Origin: JBKPDV01 sp046728075
GTDB taxonomy: Bacteria; Acidobacteriota; Thermoanaerobaculia; UBA5066; Gp7-AA6
Length of the DNA stretch: 16,106 nucleotides
Reading direction: 5' to 3'
Assembly: GCA_046728075.1 (NCBI GenBank)
Contig: JBKPDV010000136.1
Span: 1-16,106 of the forward strand
The position numbers were made by a program, and so were the translations under genes. The number at the start of each line of letters is the position of its first letter. Within the stretch, counting starts at the first letter, position 1. The notes below the pieces were generated by a model. That model was not told the DNA's origin. It saw nothing but the letters and a program-made list of their open reading frames with translations, and made no database searches. Positions 1 through 7,233 of this stretch are shown here, piece after piece.

Positions 1-39
1 GGTTGCAGAGATATATCAGAACTGACATAAGCCGGAGAC

Positions 40-756
40 TTAAACGGGCGGCGTGAAACGCGCGAGGTCGTAGAGGCCGACCTTTTTCTCCAGGCCCGCG
101 ATCTCTTCGACGATCTTCTCGAAACCGTCTTCGCCGAAGAGCTCATGCTCTCGGTTCTCGAACTTGTCACCGAGCTCTTCGTACTCCGGAGGGGCAATGA
201 TTTCGTGAAGGGCGGGGAAGAGAACCGTGTCCTCCCGCGCTTCGTGCGGGCGGTACATCCGCACGAACAGGCGCAGGGAGCGTAGGAGCTTTTCGCGGTC
301 GGCAGCGGCCCGCTGACCCGAAACAGGTGCTGCCCGCTCGATCACGGCGGTCAAGCCGCGCCCCGCCTGGTGCTGCTGTTTCAGGACGCGCACGAGATCG
401 ACGAGCTTGCCGGCCTTCTCGAAGAGCGGGAAGAGATTCTCCTCTTCGAGCTTCTCGTGATACTCCTCGATGAACCGGCGCACGATTGCGGCGGCGCTTC
501 GAAGGACCTCGGGAGGAAAATCCTTCTTTCCGTCGAGGCGCGTGATCGCCTCGTCGTAGATCAGGAGAATCCGATTGAGGGCTCCGTGCTCGCGCATCAG
601 ATCCTCGGCCGGAGTGACCTCTCCCTCCTCTTCTTCCTTCTCCTGCGTCGGAAATTGCGCGGCGGTCAAGTATCGTGACCCGATCAGGGTCGAGGTTCCC
701 ACCAGGGACACCCCGCGCAAAAGCATCGCCCGTCGCGTCGTCTCGTTCTCTTTCAT
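40..756 (-). CDS. Tat-exported hemerythrin HHE domain protein
   Basis: A 238-residue protein with an N-terminal twin-arginine-like signal (R8-R9 followed by a hydrophobic stretch to about residue 33), an acidic linker (39-46) and one hemerythrin domain from about 50 to 185. The di-iron ligand pattern of the family is complete: H57, H100-xxx-E104, H129 and H171-xxx-E175. Proteins of this fold bind O2, NO or iron, or sense redox state; which applies here cannot be told. Export by Tat would fit a domain folded with its metal in the cytoplasm, so a periplasmic location is inferred. The ATG is preceded by a good Shine-Dalgarno (AGGAGAGG). The gene lies 31 bp downstream of the short-chain dehydrogenase on the same strand, so cotranscription is likely. 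The C-terminal 50 residues are charged and probably helical. Confidence 0.88.
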   Translation of the reverse strand: MKENETTRRAMLLRGVSLVGTSTLIGSRYLTAAQFPTQEKEEEEGEVTPAEDLMREHGALNRILLIYDEAITRLDGKKDFPPEVLRSAAAIVRRFIEEYHEKLEEENLFPLFEKAGKLVDLVRVLKQQHQAGRGLTAVIERAAPVSGQRAAADREKLLRSLRLFVRMYRPHEAREDTVLFPALHEIIAPPEYEELGDKFENREHELFGEDGFEKIVEEIAGLEKKVGLYDLARFTPPV

Positions 757-787
757 GGCCTCTCCTCGAAATCGGTTTGGCGATTCC

Positions 788-1579
788 TCATCGACCGGCC
801 CCTTTTCGTTTTCCCTGGATGCGGCGCGCGACGGCCGTCACCAGTCGCCTCGGAGTGAACCGCACCGTCTGGACCAGGAGCTTGTTGCCGATACCGGGGA
901 TCACGATGCGATGCCCGCGCTTCATTCCCTCGTAGCCCGCTCGCGCGACGGAACGCGCATCGCTGACCAGAGGCCCCGTAAAGAGTCGTGTCTCTTCCAG
1001 GCCGGCGTCCTTCTGAAACTCCGTTTCGGTCGGCCCGGGGCAGAGAGCGGTCACTGTCACGCCCGAACCCGCCAGCTCGTTGGCTATCGCTTCGGAGAAA
1101 GAGAGAACGTAGGCCTTGGTCGCGTAATAAACGGCCATCAGCGGCCCTGGCTGAAAAGCTGCAGTCGAAGCGACGTTCAGGATGCGTCCTCTCTTGCGGC
1201 CGAGCATGCCGGGAAGGGCCAGCTTGGTCAGGTGCGTGACCGCCTTGATGTTGACCTCGATCATGTCGAGCTCTTTGTCGATGTCCGTCCGGGCGAAAGG
1301 CCCATAGACGCCGAAGCCGGCGTTGTTGACGAGCGCGTCGATTTCGATCTTCACCTGTGCGAGCTCCGCGAAGATCTGTGGAGGGACCCTGGAGTCTGAA
1401 AGATCCTTGACCATCACGCGCACCGAGACGCCGAAGGCCGACGTCAGGTCGCGCGCGAGCTGTTCGAGCCTCTTTCGGCTGCGTGCGACGAGGACGAGGT
1501 CCTTCCGGTCCTCGGCGAAAAGTTTGGCGATTTCCCAGCCGATCCCGCTCGAGGCGCCTGTGACGAGAGCGGCACCCAT
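788..1579 (-). CDS. Short-chain dehydrogenase/reductase (SDR family, DltE/YqjQ-like)
   Basis: A 263-residue classical SDR oxidoreductase, probably cytosolic and NAD(P)(H)-dependent. The cofactor motif TGASSGIG is at residues 7-14, NNAG at 85-88, a structural Asn at N110, and the catalytic set S138, Y151 and K155 (YxxxK) is intact. The PGPTET loop follows the active site, as in the family. Basic residues after beta-2 (VARSRKR, 31-37) suggest NADP rather than NAD, by family rule. The substrate is unknown. The last 30 residues are basic and extend beyond the core fold. The ATG at 1579 sits directly before the Rossmann motif with only a distant, weak purine-rich stretch upstream. It is first in a likely two-gene operon with the exported hemerythrin. 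Confidence 0.9.
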   Translation of the reverse strand: MGAALVTGASSGIGWEIAKLFAEDRKDLVLVARSRKRLEQLARDLTSAFGVSVRVMVKDLSDSRVPPQIFAELAQVKIEIDALVNNAGFGVYGPFARTDIDKELDMIEVNIKAVTHLTKLALPGMLGRKRGRILNVASTAAFQPGPLMAVYYATKAYVLSFSEAIANELAGSGVTVTALCPGPTETEFQKDAGLEETRLFTGPLVSDARSVARAGYEGMKRGHRIVIPGIGNKLLVQTVRFTPRRLVTAVARRIQGKRKGAGR

Positions 1580-1787
1580 GGCGGCGCTAGTCTACTTCCC
1601 GCAAGTCCGTACAGGCGGCGGCAATGCGTCTCTCCGAACGTGGAGCACGACGTGGCGCGCATACGTCTGGACCGTCGTACGCATGGCGCTCGCGGCGGGG
1701 TCGCGCGCCGGACGCCGAGGTCAATCCCTGGGATCCGAAGCGCGGGCCACAGGTGGGACTCACCCAAGCAATCCCGCAAACAAAGCG

Positions 1788-1882
<95 letters not shown>

Positions 1883-1898
1883 AGTCATAAACAGGAAG

Positions 1899-2043
1899 GC
1901 GAATGTTACGGGATCGGAGGTTAAGTTCCAACCAGCGGTTCGCCGCTGCGCGGCGCCGCTGGGTAAGCGCCGGCGGAGCCGGCGCTGTCTCGGCCTATGG
2001 CCTCGACTCTAGCCACTCACCCACCTCTCCGCGAATAACCAGG
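1899..2043. repeat. 145-bp tandem repeat, unit 1 (tRNA-Ser 5'-end copy plus hairpins)
   Basis: This is the first of two head-to-tail 145-bp units that differ at only 7 positions, with no indel. On the plus strand it holds a nested hairpin (CCAGCGG and CGCCGC pairing with GCGGCG and CCGCTGG), a second hairpin (AGCGCCGGC-gga-GCCGGCGCT) and a small CGGCC/GGCC hairpin. It then carries 2012-2030, which matches 18 of 19 bases of the real tRNA-Ser 5' end (1864-1882). The rest of the tRNA (anticodon arm, variable arm, T arm) is absent, so this is not a functional tRNA. No protein is supported here. Confidence 0.9.
1903..1931 (-). promoter_or_regulatory. Candidate sigma-70-type promoter of tRNA-Ser
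   Basis: On the minus strand TTGGAA (1931-1926) and TAACAT (1908-1903) are separated by 17 bp, each matching 4 of 6 consensus positions. The -10 box ends 20 bp before the mature tRNA 5' end, leaving a leader of about 13 nt for RNase P to remove. The same boxes recur in the neighbouring repeat unit as TTGGAA-17-AAACAT, so the element was duplicated with it. The match is modest and not proven. Confidence 0.4.
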
Positions 2044-2188
2044 GCGAATGTTTCGGGATCGGAGGTTCAGTTCCAACCAGCGGTCCGCCGCTCCGCGGCG
2101 CCGCTGGGGAAGCGCCGGCGGACCCGGCGCTGTCTCGGCCTACGGCCTCGACTCTAGCCACTCACCCACCTCTCCGCGAATAACCAGG
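2044..2188. repeat. 145-bp tandem repeat, unit 2 (tRNA-Ser 5'-end copy plus hairpins)
   Basis: The second copy of the 145-bp unit is about 95 percent identical to unit 1 and ends at CCAGG, where similarity stops abruptly. Its tRNA-Ser 5'-end copy is 2157-2175, identical to that in unit 1. The nested CCAGCGG hairpin keeps its stems, with changes falling in the loop and bulge, while the AGCGCCGG hairpin loses one base pair. Promoter-like boxes TTGGAA and AAACAT (2076-2071 and 2053-2048, minus strand) lie upstream of the unit-1 tRNA fragment. Confidence 0.9.
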
Positions 2189-2199
2189 ATCGCGGGAAG

Positions 2200-2223
2200 C
2201 GCCGGTGTACCGGCGGTTTTCTT
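2200..2223 (+). terminator. Possible terminator hairpin in the plus orientation
   Basis: A perfect 6-bp stem CGCCGG/CCGGCG with a TGTA loop is followed by G and a T-rich tail (TTTTCTT). It looks like a short intrinsic terminator for plus-strand transcription, yet no plus-strand gene precedes it. On the minus strand it lies 45 bp after the kinase stop codon but lacks a T tail in that direction. It may weakly end kinase transcription or be incidental. Confidence 0.3.
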
Positions 2224-2267
2224 CGGTCAGCTGCTCCGACGGGTTGGCGGTTCTTCCCGCGGAAAAG

Positions 2268-3920
2268 TCACACGGAGGTGCGCGGAAGTCGGGATCTTCG
2301 TTCGTTTCGCCGGCGCTCTTGCCGGGACGGTGAGTCCTCTTTGTCGCCCGGCCGGCGGTCCCCAACAGGCTTTTTCGGCTCGCGGCGGTCGCGCGCCAAC
2401 AGCTCGAGAATCGCGCTCAAGGTGACGGGCTTGGTCAGGTGCGCGTCGAACCCCGACTCGAGCGCGCGGCGTCGATCTTCCGGCAGCCCGTATCCCGTCA
2501 AGGCGACGAGAAGCACGTGAGGCCCAAGCGCCTCGCGCAGGCTGCGGGCAACGGCATATCCGTCCAGCCTCGGAAGACCGATATCCACCAGCGCGACTTC
2601 CGGTTGATGGGCGAGGGCCAATTCGACGCCTTCGACGCCGTCTCCCGCGGCCCGTACTTCGTGCCCCTCTTCCTCGAGAAGAGTCTTCAATCCTTCGCGC
2701 ACGTCCGAGTTGTCTTCGACGAGCAGAATACGCCGCGCCGACTGGGGAGCGTCCAGCGGAGCCTCCCGCAGCTCGCGGGAGAACGTATGCTGCGCCAGCG
2801 GAAGTCGCACGACGAACGTACTTCCCTCTCCGCGACCGGAGCTTTCCGCCCAGACCGTGCCGCCGTGCAAGGCGACGAGGCTGCGCACCAGCGTCAATCC
2901 GATCCCCAATCCGCCCTGAGCTCGGTCGAGCGTTCTTTCGGCTTGCGTGAAGAGGTCGAAGACACGGGAGAGGACATCGGGATCGATTCCGACGCCCGTG
3001 TCTTTCACCCGGATCTCGGCGTCCGGTCCGTCGGCGGCGAGCGTCACCGCGACCTGGCCGCCCGAAGGAGTGTACTTGAGCGCATTGGTCAGAAGGTTAT
3101 TGACGATCTGCTCGAGCCGAACAGGATCGCCTTCGATCACCAAGGAGGTCTCCTCCAGAGAGGACGTCAGCTCGATCCGGCGCGACGAAGCGGTGACCGC
3201 CTGCCCCTGGACACAGCGCTCGACCAACTCTCGAATGTCGACGGGAACGCGCTCCAGCGCGATCTTTCCCGAGGTCACCCGGGAGACGTCGAGCAGGTCG
3301 TCCACGAGCCGCGAGAGCAGGCGAGTCTGGCGGTCGATAACGGTGCGCTCGCGACCCAGAGCCCTGGCGTCTTTCTGCTCCATGAGCTGAACCGAGGTCA
3401 GGATCGCTCCGAGCGGATTGCGCAGCTCGTGGCCGAGCATTGCCAGAAACTCGTCGCGCTCACGGACACTCCGCTCGAGCAGTGAGAGAAAGTCGCGCAC
3501 CTGGTATTGGCGTCGGCGGGCGCGAAGGGCCGCCTGGACCGCGCTGATCAGAGTCACCTTGCGGGTCGGGCGGTCGAGCAGCGTGACATCGGCCACCTCG
3601 ACGAGCCGGCGCACGGGAGGAGCGACCGTCTCGCCTTTTTCTTCCCCGCCCGAAAAAACCAGCACGGGCAGGTTCGACCAGGTGGGCTGGTTGGCCAGGA
3701 CTTCGGCGAGCTCGGCAACGGCGGTCACCGAGAGTCCATCTTCCGTCACCAACACGGCTCCGGCGCCCTCCCGGATCCCCCACTGGAGGTCCTCGTGGTT
3801 TTTGCAGATGTGGGCGCTGATGCCCGCCTCGGAAAGGACACGACGCGCCAGGAGAGCGTCGCGTCCTGTCGGCGCCAGAAGGAGCACGCGGCTGTCCGTC
3901 GGTTCAAGAGGTGGATTCAT
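2268..3920 (-). CDS. Hybrid sensor histidine kinase/response regulator paired with KaiC
   Basis: A 550-residue cytosolic protein with no membrane segment. Residues 10-130 form a receiver-like domain lacking the acidic pair and the conserved lysine, so it is probably a pseudo-receiver. A HisKA domain follows with phosphoacceptor H164 (GHELRNPLG), then a HATPase_c domain with N box N275/N279, G1 DTGVGI (307-312) and G2 GGLGIGL (336-342). A C-terminal receiver (397-510) is intact: E402-D403, phosphoacceptor D446, T475 and K497. The tail from 511 is low-complexity and highly basic. The expected role is ATP-dependent autophosphorylation with relay to its own receiver; the signal is probably delivered through the KaiC partner, which is inference. 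Its ATG lies inside the end of the KaiC gene (17-bp overlap), preceded only by an A-rich stretch, so translation is probably coupled. Confidence 0.92.
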   Translation of the reverse strand: MNPPLEPTDSRVLLLAPTGRDALLARRVLSEAGISAHICKNHEDLQWGIREGAGAVLVTEDGLSVTAVAELAEVLANQPTWSNLPVLVFSGGEEKGETVAPPVRRLVEVADVTLLDRPTRKVTLISAVQAALRARRRQYQVRDFLSLLERSVRERDEFLAMLGHELRNPLGAILTSVQLMEQKDARALGRERTVIDRQTRLLSRLVDDLLDVSRVTSGKIALERVPVDIRELVERCVQGQAVTASSRRIELTSSLEETSLVIEGDPVRLEQIVNNLLTNALKYTPSGGQVAVTLAADGPDAEIRVKDTGVGIDPDVLSRVFDLFTQAERTLDRAQGGLGIGLTLVRSLVALHGGTVWAESSGRGEGSTFVVRLPLAQHTFSRELREAPLDAPQSARRILLVEDNSDVREGLKTLLEEEGHEVRAAGDGVEGVELALAHQPEVALVDIGLPRLDGYAVARSLREALGPHVLLVALTGYGLPEDRRRALESGFDAHLTKPVTLSAILELLARDRREPKKPVGDRRPGDKEDSPSRQERRRNERRSRLPRTSV

Positions 3921-5391
3921 CTTTTTTTGGGCGCAGACCCGTTCCCGTTCCCTCGTAGATCGGAACTCCGGTCAGGATGCCCCGGAATTGCTCGAGCGGC
4001 TCGCCCACGTGCAGCCCTCTTCCGTCCATCGAAAGCTCCCGCAAGGAGGTCTCGTGGGCGCCGCGCTTCTTTAAAACGGAGATCGCCTTGCGAATGGATC
4101 CTTGAGCCTCGAAGTGCCGCAGCAGGAGGACGCTGTCGGCCAGATAGCTGACGTCGAGCGGGCTTTCGAGTGAACCGAGAAGGCCGTGCTGGGCCATGGT
4201 CAGGATAACGGCCACACCCCGCTGCCGCAGGTACGTAAAGAGCTCCTGGAGCTGGTTGGACAGGGCGTGCTCCTCGGGCATCGCGTGGATGTAGCCGTTC
4301 AGGCTGTCGATGATGACCATCCGGACCTTCTGCTCTCGGACTGCCTCTCGGACCAAGTGCACGAACTCTCCCGGGGACATCTCGGCCGGATCGACATGCC
4401 GGGCCTGGATGAGCCCCGCTTCCAAATGGCGGGCGAGCGGAATGCCGAGCCCGTGACTTCGGGCGAGAATCGTTTCCGTCGCCTCATCGAAGGTGAAGAT
4501 CGCGACTCGCTCCCCGCGCTTGGCTGAGGCGGCGGCATATTGCGAAGTGATTGCGGACTTCCCCGTACCTGCGGGGCCCAGGATGAGCGTCGTCGTGCCG
4601 CGCTCGAGTCCGCCTCCGGTCAGGCGGTCCAGCTCGGCAATCCCGCTCGAGATCTGTTCGCCGCTGAGCGCCTTGGGGCTCTCCGAGCCAAGCAGGCGTG
4701 GATAGACAACGACTCCTCCGGTCTCGATCTTCATGTCGTGATAGCCGCCTCGAAACTTGACTCCCCGCAGTTTGACGACCCGGATTCGCCGGCGCTCGGC
4801 TCCGTACAAGGGGGCCAGTTGTTCGAGCGCGACAATGCCGTGGACGATCGAATAGAGATGGGCATCGCCGGCCTCTCGGGCGGTGTCGTTCAAAAGCAGG
4901 ACCGTGCAATTCCTGCCGGTAAAAAACTGCTTCAGGGCGAGGATCTGCCGCCGATAGCGCAGTCCGCTCTGGGAGAGCAGCCGGAACTCCGAAAGGGAGT
5001 CGATGACGACGCGCGCGGGTCCAACGCGCTCGACCTCCTCGAACAGGCTCCTCGTGGTTTCGCCGAGCTCGACCTCCGCGGGATGAAAGAGCGTGTTGTT
5101 TTCTTCCGGCGCGACCTCTCCAGTGGAGACTTCACGAAGCTCTATCCCGTCGAGCGACCAGCCGTGGGAAGCGGCGACGGACTGAAGCTCCTCCTCCGTC
5201 TCCGAGAGCGCGAGGAACAGACCCTTCTCTCCGGCGCGGATGCCGCTCAAGAGAAACTGGAGGCCGACCGTGGTCTTGCCGGTTCCGCTTTCCCCTTCGA
5301 CGACATAGAGGCGGTTGCGAGGCAGCCCGCCGGCCAGCACGGCATCGAGGCCGACGATCCCGGTGGAAACGGTCGAAGGTTCCTCGGGCAT
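3904..5391 (-). CDS. KaiC-like double-domain RecA-family ATPase
   Basis: A 495-residue protein close to the length of cyanobacterial KaiC (about 519), with both ATPase domains. Domain 1 has Walker A GESGTGKT (33-40), an acidic cluster E64/E66-E68 and Walker B ending at D131. Domain 2 has Walker A GPAGTGKS (272-279), D302-E303 where KaiC has its paired catalytic glutamates, and Walker B ending at D362. The segment matching the KaiC phosphosites S431-T432 reads S415-Y416, so the serine is kept and the threonine is tyrosine. No kaiA or kaiB is in the window, so a true clock is not implied; KaiC homologues of this kind often sit beside histidine kinases as signalling ATPases. AGGAG lies 7 nt before the ATG at 5391. 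It is first in an operon with the kinase and diverges from the efflux operon. Confidence 0.93.
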   Translation of the reverse strand: MPEEPSTVSTGIVGLDAVLAGGLPRNRLYVVEGESGTGKTTVGLQFLLSGIRAGEKGLFLALSETEEELQSVAASHGWSLDGIELREVSTGEVAPEENNTLFHPAEVELGETTRSLFEEVERVGPARVVIDSLSEFRLLSQSGLRYRRQILALKQFFTGRNCTVLLLNDTAREAGDAHLYSIVHGIVALEQLAPLYGAERRRIRVVKLRGVKFRGGYHDMKIETGGVVVYPRLLGSESPKALSGEQISSGIAELDRLTGGGLERGTTTLILGPAGTGKSAITSQYAAASAKRGERVAIFTFDEATETILARSHGLGIPLARHLEAGLIQARHVDPAEMSPGEFVHLVREAVREQKVRMVIIDSLNGYIHAMPEEHALSNQLQELFTYLRQRGVAVILTMAQHGLLGSLESPLDVSYLADSVLLLRHFEAQGSIRKAISVLKKRGAHETSLRELSMDGRGLHVGEPLEQFRGILTGVPIYEGTGTGLRPKKDESTS

Positions 5392-5461
5392 TCAGGCTCC
5401 TTTTACGGCCCCGCTGGGCGAGCCAATGGAGCCGAACTCGGCGCTGTTCGCGCGATCCAAT

Positions 5462-5483
5462 CACAAGGGTTGCACAAGTTGGG
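5462..5483. promoter_or_regulatory. Direct repeat in the divergent kaiC/efflux intergenic region
   Basis: The 134-bp gap between the divergent KaiC and efflux genes holds two CACAAG motifs exactly 11 bp apart (5462-5467 and 5473-5478), each followed by a G/T-rich pentamer. One-helical-turn spacing of direct repeats is typical of OmpR-family response regulator sites. No clear sigma-70 promoter or MerR-type palindrome was seen here, so the role is speculative. Confidence 0.2.
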
Positions 5484-5525
5484 CCGACCGGAGGCTCGCG
5501 AAATCCCAGGGATCCGGGTATTGTT

Positions 5526-5882
5526 ATGAGTCACATGCGATATCGGGCTCTGGGGACGTCGCTTCTCGCGATGGCGGCCGGTCTGGCCCTCCTTGCCAGG
5601 AGCGCCCCGAGCTGTGTTTCCTGCTGCCCGGCGCCTTCCGACGGTAATCCGACGATCTCGAGCCTGGCCTGTTGCGGAGAGGATTGTGGGCCGCAGCTCG
5701 CCGCCGGACAGGAGCGGCCCTGCGTGGCCTCCGCTCGATCCGACGCTGCGAAGTCGCCTGTTCTGTCGGCAACGATTGTGTCTTTGACGCCCGCGGGCGC
5801 GACGTATTTCGATTCCTCGCTCCGCCAATCCTTGGGGCGGCGCGTCTCTCCTCGTTCCGGCACGCGCCCGCTGCGCCTCTGA
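5526..5882 (+). CDS. Small exported Cys-rich protein heading the metal-efflux operon
   Basis: A 118-residue reading frame with a basic N terminus and a hydrophobic segment (about 8-25) that looks like a signal peptide. The mature part carries seven cysteines in clusters: C30, C33-C34, C49-C50, C54 and C66. I recognise no named family. Cysteine clustering and its position 64 bp ahead of a Cu/Ag-type efflux gene set suggest a periplasmic metal-binding accessory or a sensor; this is inference. The start is uncertain: the ATG at 5526 lacks a clear Shine-Dalgarno, and ATG 5535 would give almost the same protein. The C-terminal third is Arg/Ser-rich and featureless. Overlapping frames on the other strand are of similar length but show no domain, so this frame is preferred mainly on signal peptide and context. 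Confidence 0.6.
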   Translation: MSHMRYRALGTSLLAMAAGLALLARSAPSCVSCCPAPSDGNPTISSLACCGEDCGPQLAAGQERPCVASARSDAAKSPVLSATIVSLTPAGATYFDSSLRQSLGRRVSPRSGTRPLRL

Positions 5883-5909
5883 GACTTTCTCTTTCCAATT
5901 CCTGACAAG

Positions 5910-5927
5910 GGCCGGAGCCTTCCGGCC
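5910..5927 (+). other. Hairpin just before the TolC-like gene's ribosome binding site
   Basis: GGCCGGA and TCCGGCC form a perfect 7-bp stem with a GCCT loop. The purine-rich ribosome binding region (GGAAAGAAAGAG) follows directly, and the ATG comes at 5947. There is no T tail, so it is not an intrinsic terminator; it may stabilise the downstream message or tune its translation. Confidence 0.35.
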
Positions 5928-5946
5928 GGAAAGAAAGAGTCTTCAC

Positions 5947-7233
5947 ATGTCGCTTGTGCTTTGTGTCGCGCTCGCCGCGAGTGCGGCCGCCTTACCGGCG
6001 CCGCCGACAGACAATTGGAGGGACCGGCTCCGCGCCGCGATCGAGCGCTCGGTTTCGCAGAACCCGGATCTCGTCGCAATGGAGGCCCGAATCGATGCCG
6101 CTCGACATCGGGTACTTTCCGCGGGCACGCTGCCCGATCCGGAGCTGGAAGTCGGGATCAAGGACTTTCCTGTCGCGAACCCCTCGCTCTCCCGAGACGA
6201 TTTCACGATGGAGATCGTGGCGGCGCGGCAGGGTTTTCCAGGCCTCGGTAAGCGCGCGACACGGAGTGCATCCGCGCAAGCGGCCGCCGACAACATGGCG
6301 GCCATGCACGCGGTCCACGCGGTCTCGATGGCTGCGGAGGTCGCGGACTCCTTCTTCATGCTGGCAGAGCTCGACAGGCGCTCGGAGATACTCGACCGAT
6401 CCCGCGAGCGGCTGAAGGCAGCCGCGGCCTCCGCCACCGAGCGCTACAAGGTGGGGAGGGGTGCCCAGGCTGATGTCCTGCGGGCGAACCTGGAGACGAC
6501 GGCCCTGGAGGACCGCCTCCTGTCGCTCAAGGCAGATCGGCGCACGATCGCCGCGCGTTTCAACGCGCTGCAGAATCTACCGGCGGCCACTCCGGTCCCG
6601 CCGATCCGTGTGGTCGACCTGGAACCGTTCGGACGAGGGACCGGGGAAATTGCTCGAGAGGCCGAGGAGTCGAGCCCTGCCATCGCTGCGGCGCGTGCCA
6701 ACCTGCGCCGTGCCGAAGAGGAAGCGAGTCTCGCGCGTCTCGAGCGACGGCCGGACTGGGTGGCAATGGGTTACTACGCCCGCAGGGTGAAGTTCGAGGA
6801 TTTGGCCGGCGCCTCTGTCTCTTTCAACCTGCCCTTCGTGCATCCGCGGCGGCTGGAAGAGCGGCGGGCCGAGATGGAAGCAGAGGTTTCGTCCGCGCGA
6901 GCGGATCTGGAATCCGTCCGCAACCAGATTCGGCGGGATGTCGAGGACGCGGCGGCGCAGCTCGAGCGCAACGTCGAGCAGGAGAAGCTCTACCGGACCT
7001 CGATTCTGCCTCAGGCGGAGACCAACTTCCGCGCCGCACAGGAGGCATACGCGGTAGGCCAGATCGACTTTCTGACGTTCGAGAGGGCGGCGCTCGACCT
7101 GGATACCTACGAAAGCGAGGTCGCCGCCCGCACCTCAGGAATCGGCCGCTCGCTTGCGGCCCTTCAAAAGGCCTCGGGGCTGCCGCTCATCGAAGGCACA
7201 CCGAACCCTGGAGAGACACATGTGGAGAAATAA
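5947..7233 (+). CDS. TolC-family outer-membrane efflux protein (CusC/CzcC-like)
   Basis: A 428-residue outer-membrane factor expected to trimerise into the exit channel of the RND pump encoded downstream. It starts with a signal peptide (about 1-17, cut near the Ala-rich segment) and lacks the lipobox of E. coli CusC. Two repeated halves of long Ala/Glu/Arg-rich helices follow, as in the family, each with a short beta segment: one near QGFPGLGKR (about 94-102) and one near SVSFNLPFVHPRR (about 289-301). The family signature of helices rich in LERN and AAxEAYxxGxxD is present near the end (about 340-380). A GGAAAGAAAGAG stretch precedes the ATG. The 3' end overlaps the adaptor gene by 14 bp, showing tight operon organisation. 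Substrate specificity comes from its partners, not from this protein. Confidence 0.92.
   Translation: MSLVLCVALAASAAALPAPPTDNWRDRLRAAIERSVSQNPDLVAMEARIDAARHRVLSAGTLPDPELEVGIKDFPVANPSLSRDDFTMEIVAARQGFPGLGKRATRSASAQAAADNMAAMHAVHAVSMAAEVADSFFMLAELDRRSEILDRSRERLKAAAASATERYKVGRGAQADVLRANLETTALEDRLLSLKADRRTIAARFNALQNLPAATPVPPIRVVDLEPFGRGTGEIAREAEESSPAIAAARANLRRAEEEASLARLERRPDWVAMGYYARRVKFEDLAGASVSFNLPFVHPRRLEERRAEMEAEVSSARADLESVRNQIRRDVEDAAAQLERNVEQEKLYRTSILPQAETNFRAAQEAYAVGQIDFLTFERAALDLDTYESEVAARTSGIGRSLAALQKASGLPLIEGTPNPGETHVEK

Noticed and set aside
575..1399. 274-codon plus-strand ORF opposite the SDR and hemerythrin genes
   Set aside because: Both minus-strand genes have complete active-site motifs; this frame has none.
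1899..2188. CRISPR array
   Set aside because: Two long direct repeats without short repeat-spacer alternation, and no cas genes.
1903..2425. Plus-strand ORFs of 84 and 125 codons over the tandem repeats
   Set aside because: They read through hairpin repeats and a tRNA fragment; their similarity to each other only reflects the 145-bp duplication.
2439..3485. Long plus-strand ORF (348 codons) opposite the kinase gene
   Set aside because: Antisense shadow of a well-supported kinase with all catalytic motifs; the translation shows no domain and is typical of GC-rich opposite-frame ORFs.
4540..5529. 329-codon plus-strand ORF opposite KaiC
   Set aside because: Antisense to a clear KaiC-like gene with both Walker motifs; no domain in its own translation.
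7154..7219. Upstream ATG start for the CusB-like gene
   Set aside because: It would add 22 residues ahead of the signal peptide and lacks a ribosome binding site; ATG 7220 has GGAGAG directly upstream.
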